26,906 nt of DNA from the NCBI GenBank assembly GCA_040290295.1, contig PSMW01000036.1, forward strand, positions 1-26,906, in the 5' to 3' direction. A model generated the notes under the pieces. That model was not told the origin of the DNA and did no database searches. It worked only from the letters and a program-made list of their open reading frames with translations. Shown here one piece after another: positions 22,230 through 26,906 of the stretch. How positions within the stretch are numbered: the first letter of the stretch is position 1; every line of letters starts with the position of its first letter. Both the position numbers and the translations under genes were made by a program. The DNA comes from CAADGV01 sp040290295. Lineage in GTDB: Bacteria; Bacteroidota; Ignavibacteria; UBA10030; UBA6906.

Positions 22230-24725
22230 CTATGCGCTCTTCCTCTTGAATCGTGAACGAATTTCAGGCTTTTGCCACAATCCGATCAGGATGCAAAGGA
22301 CTGCAATCCCCCATCCGGCGTGCGTCAATCGCCAGCCCAATTCATACATCGCCGGCTCGAAGCGGAAGATGATCTCATGCTTCCCGGGCGGCACGACGAT
22401 CGATCGCAGGATCGAATTGGTGCGATAGATTTCCGTTTCTTGCCCATCGATCCACGCCTTCCAGCCTGCAGGGTAGTACATCTCACTCAAGACCATCAGC
22501 GATGTAACCGCAGTGGACGCGCTCAGGCGTATCTCGCGTGATTTGTACTCCGTCACTTCAACGCGCGCCGCCATATCCGGCGAAGCGATCTGCTGCGCAA
22601 GCGGTTTCTGAAGTATTGCGGTCGTTGCAGGATTGAACATCGGTGAGTTGAGGAGAGAAAACACCTCTGGGTCGGAAGAGACAACAAGAGCGTTCTGCAC
22701 GAACCATGCGCGAGGAAGCGCAGCAGAATTCTCATACGTAATGACGCCGGCGGTCGCATCGCTGTGCACCGGCTTGAACATCCCTTGTGGCAGTTGCCCC
22801 TTCGCCAAAATGTAACGCGCGTTAAGCATGTTCACCACATTCATATTCAGTGGAAACTGTGGATCCCACCCGCGATAGAAACACGAATCGACAACCGTTT
22901 GATAGATCTTCATCTTGGCTGGACTGTATCCGCCGACAGACTGCAAGCCGTGATAGGCATAGAGTGTCTCGCCGTAGAGATCTCCCACAGGGAAAATGCG
23001 AAACAATCCTGCCTGCTGTTTGAGGAACATCGTGGTCGCGTCAGCCTCGAAACTCTGTTCGAGCTGAGCGTGGGGTTTCGGATCGATGAATTTCGAGTCG
23101 ATGATGAACAGGTCCACCATCAAGATTCCCAGCACGATTGCAACAAACCCGGTTGTGCGAAGAGTCTTGTTGAGGTACAACCATACTGCGCCGATGCTGA
23201 CGCCGGCAAGGAAGACAAACTTGATGTAATCTTTCCAGAGCACTTCGAATCGAATGCGCTTCAGTTCGGCGAGGACCCGAGGTTCGTAGTTCTCTCCTTC
23301 TTTGAGGAACGTGAACCCGAACATTTCAAAGAGTGATGATTTCATCGCCAAACCGAGCAGGAGAATGGCACCGATGACGGCGAGCGCGTAAAGCAATCCC
23401 TTCTTCAGTTTCTCGGTGTTGATTTCTCTCTCCTCCAACAACGTGTGCATGCCGAACGCCCCCAGCACCGCAACCGCAAACGCCAACAGATGGAGGATCA
23501 TCGCCGGCGCACGGAACTTGTTGAAGAACGGCAAAAGTTCGAACAAGACTTGGTACAGCAACGCGAAGTGTTTGCCGAATGAAATCAACACGACGACAAC
23601 GCTCAGGAGAGCGAAAAAGATCGTGGTCGGATTCCGTTTGTAGAGCAACGCAATCACCGCAAGCAACAACGGCACAATGCCGATATAGACCGATGACGTG
23701 TTGAACGGCATGGTTCCCCAGTACAGGGGCAGCGCTACTTGTTGTCCCTGCCACGTATAAAGATATTGGCTCGAGAAGCCGAAAAAGGAAGGGATCAACA
23801 GCGTCAGCAATTCGGCAGGATGGAACGACCAGTTCGTCGCATAGTCCCACGTCAACCCGCCCTTCGCACCTGCGGTTCCGCCTCCGCGGATGGAGTATTG
23901 CGCGTATTCATACACCGACAGATAAATGTACGACGAGATGCACAACCCTATCACCAACGCTCCTACCAAGATCGAAGTTTTTCGAGGAATCAGTTGAGCG
24001 TTCGCTCTTGCATCCTGTACAAGGTGGTACAACAAATACAGTCCGAGGACCATGAACACGTAATACACAATTTGCATATGGTTGGTCAGCAGAAGCGTGC
24101 CGATAGCAGCCGCCAGCATGCCGAAGCTGAGCAGGTTCCTCTGCTCGAACGCGACGTGCGTCAAGAGGAAAACGAGAGGCAAGTAGCTCAGCGCCATGAG
24201 CTTCGAACCGTGTCCTTCGGTGGCGAGACCGATGCCGTACGGACTGAGCATGAACGTCAGTGCGCCCACGAGCGCTGCAACGCGTGAGAGATTCCACACA
24301 CGCAGGAGCAAAAAGGTGAACACGCCGCACAAGAGATAATACACCGGGAACCAACTCCATTTTCCATTCAGATAGAAGAGTTTGAGTATGGTAACCACGG
24401 CGGTTTGAAGATAGCTGACATCGTGTGGAACGTAATGAACATTACCAAAGGTGGGCATACCGCTGAAAAAGTTCGGCATCCACAACGGATCGACCCCTTC
24501 GTTTTTCTTGATGTCGTCTCCTACCTTCGCATAGGTCAATGCGTTCGCAGTATCACCGCTCGTTGCAAACGCCCCGTCCTCGAAAACGATCCCACGGAAG
24601 AGGATGAGCGTGACGATGTACAGCAACGCGATACAGAGCGCGTCCTGTGTTGTCGGTGAGAGAGAGGAGAAGAATGTAGTGCGTTTGGGCTGACGCGTCG
24701 CTGAGGATTTTTTGCTTTTTGCCAT
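22230..24725 (-). CDS. YfhO-family multispanning membrane protein
   Basis: An 831-residue inner-membrane protein with a basic N-terminus (MAKSKKSSATRQPKRTTFF), then about a dozen hydrophobic helices up to about residue 560. A long periplasmic loop after the first helix contains DGAFATSGDTANALTYA. A soluble, beta-rich C-terminal region (about 570-800) precedes a final helix. This is the YfhO (PF09586-like) layout, resembling GT-C membrane glycosyltransferases; in Gram-positives YfhO relatives help glycosylate envelope polymers. Here the acceptor is unknown. It follows the GT4 gene by 74 nt on the same strand, consistent with a shared role in surface glycans. An N-terminal alternative start was not needed. 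Confidence 0.85.
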   Translation of the reverse strand: MAKSKKSSATRQPKRTTFFSSLSPTTQDALCIALLYIVTLILFRGIVFEDGAFATSGDTANALTYAKVGDDIKKNEGVDPLWMPNFFSGMPTFGNVHYVPHDVSYLQTAVVTILKLFYLNGKWSWFPVYYLLCGVFTFLLLRVWNLSRVAALVGALTFMLSPYGIGLATEGHGSKLMALSYLPLVFLLTHVAFEQRNLLSFGMLAAAIGTLLLTNHMQIVYYVFMVLGLYLLYHLVQDARANAQLIPRKTSILVGALVIGLCISSYIYLSVYEYAQYSIRGGGTAGAKGGLTWDYATNWSFHPAELLTLLIPSFFGFSSQYLYTWQGQQVALPLYWGTMPFNTSSVYIGIVPLLLAVIALLYKRNPTTIFFALLSVVVVLISFGKHFALLYQVLFELLPFFNKFRAPAMILHLLAFAVAVLGAFGMHTLLEEREINTEKLKKGLLYALAVIGAILLLGLAMKSSLFEMFGFTFLKEGENYEPRVLAELKRIRFEVLWKDYIKFVFLAGVSIGAVWLYLNKTLRTTGFVAIVLGILMVDLFIIDSKFIDPKPHAQLEQSFEADATTMFLKQQAGLFRIFPVGDLYGETLYAYHGLQSVGGYSPAKMKIYQTVVDSCFYRGWDPQFPLNMNVVNMLNARYILAKGQLPQGMFKPVHSDATAGVITYENSAALPRAWFVQNALVVSSDPEVFSLLNSPMFNPATTAILQKPLAQQIASPDMAARVEVTEYKSREIRLSASTAVTSLMVLSEMYYPAGWKAWIDGQETEIYRTNSILRSIVVPPGKHEIIFRFEPAMYELGWRLTHAGWGIAVLCILIGLWQKPEIRSRFKRKSA

Positions 24726-24799
24726 AAAGAATGATTATGTGATCTGAACATGGAACAGCACGTTGCTGCGCAGAGCCCAGCGGATTGTGTTGCTGTCCG

Positions 24800-25945
24800 T
24801 TATGCCAAAAGCGAAAGCACGCGCTGGGCAAACTTGTCGCGACTATAGTGCGTGAAGCGCTCGCGGGCCTTGTGTTGCATTGTACCAAGCAACGTCGGGT
24901 TTTCGATCAAGCCGATCGTGTACTCGACCATCTCGTCAACGCTGTTCCAAAGATAGCCTGATTCGCCGTGAGAAACAATTTCTTTTTGCCCTCCTCGGTT
25001 GATGACCACAGGTACACAGCGAGCAGACATCGCTTCGAGCGTGGACATACCGAAATGTTCTGCCCGTTCGGGATGGCGCTCTTCGTCAACGCCGAAGCCT
25101 GCTGCATGCCAAAAGATGGTCGCCTCGTTGTAATGCCGCTGCAATTCCTCGTACGGACTGTTGACATGAAAATAGATGGGGAAGCCACGTGCCGCCTCGC
25201 GCAATTCCTCCAAGTAGCCTTGCGAAGCCGGATCGCTCCCGCAACTCCCCACGAGCCGGTACATCCACGTCGTCTGCGGCAGACGCGCATACAACTGCTT
25301 GAACGCGTCGATAAGCACATCATAGCGTTTATCATTGTACAACCCGCGAAAGAATCTTCCCACACTCAGAATCACACGTTCTTTCGGTGTTCCCTCTTGA
25401 GCGAAATCGTCGATGGGTGGTGGGAGAACGGTGGAGGGAATGTTGTGAAGGCGTTCGAGCACATCGTGCGTAAACTGTGAGTACACGACAACTGCTTGCG
25501 TCTCCTGTAACCGGCGCAGCAAATGAAACCGGAAAACGTCCTTCGCAGCTTCGCGTACCTCGCCGCGGAGCAATCGGGTGAACAGCGTCAACAGCGTGAT
25601 CCTGCCGTACGGGATTTGCAGGACGAAGAACGTTTGTCGCGCCCCGGACTCGAGGAAGCGGTAATTCGTAAGGTAGATGCAGATGTCGAACGAGTGCGAG
25701 AGGCGTTGGTATTCTTTGCGCAACACACCAACGTCCCCGCGTATCGCTCTGACTTCAGCGCCATCGAGTGCCACCTTAAAGTACCGCGACAATACATCCC
25801 GATCGAACATCCCTTCCTGAACGATGAACGCTACCGCATATCCCGCCTGCAATAGTGTCTCGGCAAAGCAGACCATGTACTTCTCGCCCCCTCCACGAGA
25901 TGCCCAATACTCGGAATAGATCAAAACGCGTTTACCGGACGACAT
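24800..25945 (-). CDS. GT4-type glycosyltransferase (GT-B fold)
   Basis: A 381-residue cytoplasmic or membrane-associated enzyme transferring a sugar from a nucleotide donor. The N-terminus has YSEYWASRGGGEKY, the glycine-rich acceptor-side loop of this group. The C-terminal domain begins near VILSVGRFF (about 191), and the donor-binding E-x7-E motif is Glu296 to Glu304 in EHFGMSTLEAM, followed by VPVVINRGGQKEIV. Donor and acceptor cannot be read from sequence. No Shine-Dalgarno sequence is evident before the ATG; a GTAGCGCTAC palindrome directly precedes it. The YfhO-like gene lies downstream, and the T9SS-tail gene ends 26 nt upstream. Confidence 0.88.
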   Translation of the reverse strand: MSSGKRVLIYSEYWASRGGGEKYMVCFAETLLQAGYAVAFIVQEGMFDRDVLSRYFKVALDGAEVRAIRGDVGVLRKEYQRLSHSFDICIYLTNYRFLESGARQTFFVLQIPYGRITLLTLFTRLLRGEVREAAKDVFRFHLLRRLQETQAVVVYSQFTHDVLERLHNIPSTVLPPPIDDFAQEGTPKERVILSVGRFFRGLYNDKRYDVLIDAFKQLYARLPQTTWMYRLVGSCGSDPASQGYLEELREAARGFPIYFHVNSPYEELQRHYNEATIFWHAAGFGVDEERHPERAEHFGMSTLEAMSARCVPVVINRGGQKEIVSHGESGYLWNSVDEMVEYTIGLIENPTLLGTMQHKARERFTHYSRDKFAQRVLSLLA

Positions 25946-25971
25946 GTAGCGCTACGGGCAAATCGGAAAGC

Positions 25972-26504
25972 TCATCTGAGAAAAACAACTTTCTTCGTCT
26001 CCGAAAAATTCTCTGCCGTCAGGCGATAGTAGTACACGCCGCTGGCATTGTCTGTCGGGTTCCATGTGAGTTTGTGGTAACCTGGCTGCCTTACCTCATC
26101 GAGCAACACAGCGACTTCCTTCCCAAGGATATCGAAGACTTTCACTTGCACACGACTTTTCACAGGTACAGCAAACTCGATCGTTGTCGAGGGATTGAAT
26201 GGATTGGGGTAAGCGTCGAACAAGCTGAACTCCGTCGGCACGCCCGACGGCGGTCCCGGCACGAACGAAACCACATCGGAGGTCGCATAGCCAATTTGCC
26301 AGACGCAACCAGCGAGAAACGGATGGTAACCATAACCCCAATACCAGAAGTGAAGCTGGGACGCTTGATGCACAACCGTGCCGAGCTCAACCCGACTACC
26401 ATCCCACTGACCGTGGAAAACTCTGAACACCAGCGTGCTCTTTCGCGTCAGAAAGATATGGAATTGAAGAAGCAAAAAACATAGTCGGAGAAAGAAGTTT
26501 TCAT
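25972..26504 (-). pseudogene. Fragment ending in a type IX secretion sorting domain, apparent frameshift near the N-terminus
   Basis: The last 84 residues are a type A T9SS sorting tail (SLFDAYPNPFNPSTTIEF; VKVFDILGKEVAVLLDEV; GVYYYRLTAENFSETKKVVF), which directs outer-membrane export. Before it are only about 90 residues with no recognised domain. The open frame reaches a TTG at 26538 with no signal peptide. A better start is the ATG at 26504, with AGGA 6 nt upstream, but from there the frame begins MKTSFSDYVFCFFN and stops after 18 codons. The two frames would join if the T6 run at 26479-26474 (minus strand) gained one base, giving a signal-like MKTSFSDYVFLLLQFHIF start. It may be a decayed gene, a phase-variable gene or a sequencing error. 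Confidence 0.6.
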
Positions 26505-26572
26505 CGGCTATCCTCGTATTGGGGACTGGGTCATTCAATCTTCGACTGAATTCTCAACAGGTTATCATTGCA

Positions 26573-26603
26573 GTGTAGGTCGGACGGACAAGCCGACCTA
26601 CAC
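26573..26603. repeat. Inverted repeat with 11-bp arms
   Basis: GTGTAGGTCGG (26573-26583) pairs with CCGACCTACAC (26593-26603) across a 9-nt loop. A diverged half-site TGTAGGCCGAACC starts at 26693. There is no T-run on either side, so it does not look like a terminator. Confidence 0.65.
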
Positions 26604-26809
26604 GGCGCACCTCGCACGATCCGGCAAACAACTTTTCGACCTCTTGCTGTGCACATTGACATACTGAAGCTCCACGCTCCAAAGCTTGAACCTGTAGGCC
26701 GAACCCAACACGCAATCATGTCATCTGCAGTCCGCCGTTGGCGGGACGAAGCATCCATAATCCGCGCGGTGTGCGCGCAACATATCCCGAGGTTGCCTAT
26801 GAAGGAGGT

Positions 26810-26851
26810 TTCGACTTCGTTCCGCTTCGCTTCACTACGCTCAACCTGACG
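26810..26851 (-). repeat. Degenerate copy of the CACCCTGAGC-type repeat
   Basis: TTCGACT, then CCGCTTCGCT, then ACGCTCA and CCTGACG occur in the order expected for the reverse complement of the element at 26867-26906, with small insertions and substitutions. Confidence 0.5.
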
Positions 26852-26866
26852 TGTGATACTGGTGTT

Positions 26867-26906
26867 CGTCACCCTGAGCGCAGCGAAGCGGAGTCGAAGG
26901 GTGACG
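26867..26906 (+). repeat. Palindromic intergenic repeat, CACCCTGAGC...GAAGGGTG type
   Basis: CGTCACCCT (26867-26875) and AGGGTGACG (26898-26906) are perfect 9-bp inverted arms around GAGCGCAGCGAAGCGGAGTC. Elements of this type are widespread REP-like intergenic repeats in bacteria. The window ends on its last base, so further copies may follow. Confidence 0.65.

Larger units (their letters stand above)
26539..26906. other. Non-coding, repeat-bearing right edge
   Basis: No gene is supported here. The stretch holds a perfect 11-bp hairpin (26573-26603), a partial copy of its arm near 26693-26705, and two oppositely oriented copies of a CACCCTGAGC-type palindromic element (26810-26851 and 26867-26906). 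Confidence 0.7.

Noticed and set aside
26531..26872. Open frame of 113 codons on minus at the right edge
   Set aside because: It runs through the hairpin and the inverted repeats, is rich in Arg, Ser and Cys, has no ribosome binding site and matches no family; the repeats explain its openness.
26573..26906. CRISPR-like array
   Set aside because: The repeats differ in sequence and orientation and have no regular spacing; they are palindromic intergenic elements.

Overview
The window reads as ordinary chromosome from a Gram-negative bacterium of the Bacteroidota/Chlorobi (FCB) assemblage, most like an Ignavibacteria- or Kapabacteria-type lineage. The sequence basis is a type IX secretion (Por) C-terminal sorting tail with a YPNPFNPSTTIEF core (about 25972-26504), a DUF5916/CBM9-like outer-membrane-type protein, LptE, YbbR-like and YfhO-like proteins, and the miaB / SPOR / sigma54-activator / lptE gene order. 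The lineage is an inference; no rRNA, tRNA, CRISPR array, integrase or transposase was seen.

Layout. 1-1355 (minus) is the N-terminal part of a DUF5916 protein running off the left edge, divergent from an NAD-type aldehyde dehydrogenase (1532-3034). Then on plus come a duplicated PsbP/DcrB-like lipoprotein, a methyltransferase, a tandem DUF2911 protein and a large orphan Rossmann protein ending at a hairpin terminator near 7980. 8071-10040 (minus) is a translationally coupled aguB-aguA pair turning agmatine into putrescine. 10514-16495 (plus) is a six-gene unit: miaB, a TPR/SPOR protein, a sigma54 activator without a sensor domain, lptE, a cellulose-synthase-like GT2 and a TPR protein. It ends at a hairpin shared with convergent rpsT. 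rpsT and etfB-etfA diverge from abutting promoters. A bifunctional-nuclease/UVR protein follows on plus.

From 19425 to 26504 everything is on minus. In transcription order: a possibly frameshifted T9SS-tail gene, a GT4 glycosyltransferase, a YfhO-like membrane protein, two bacterial microcompartment (BMC-H) shell proteins, a YbbR-like protein and pdxJ. The right edge (26539-26906) is non-coding and carries inverted repeats.

Most interesting. The two BMC-H genes have one of the best-matching promoters in the window and no shell pentamer or signature enzyme nearby. The second carries a C-terminal Rho_N/SAP-like domain and a changed pore motif, and a perfect 10-bp hairpin separates the two. Separately, eight candidate promoters share TTGnnn, exactly 17 nt, then TAnnTT (TATATC once), unlike the -33/-7 promoters of classical Bacteroidetes. 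They help fix several start codons.
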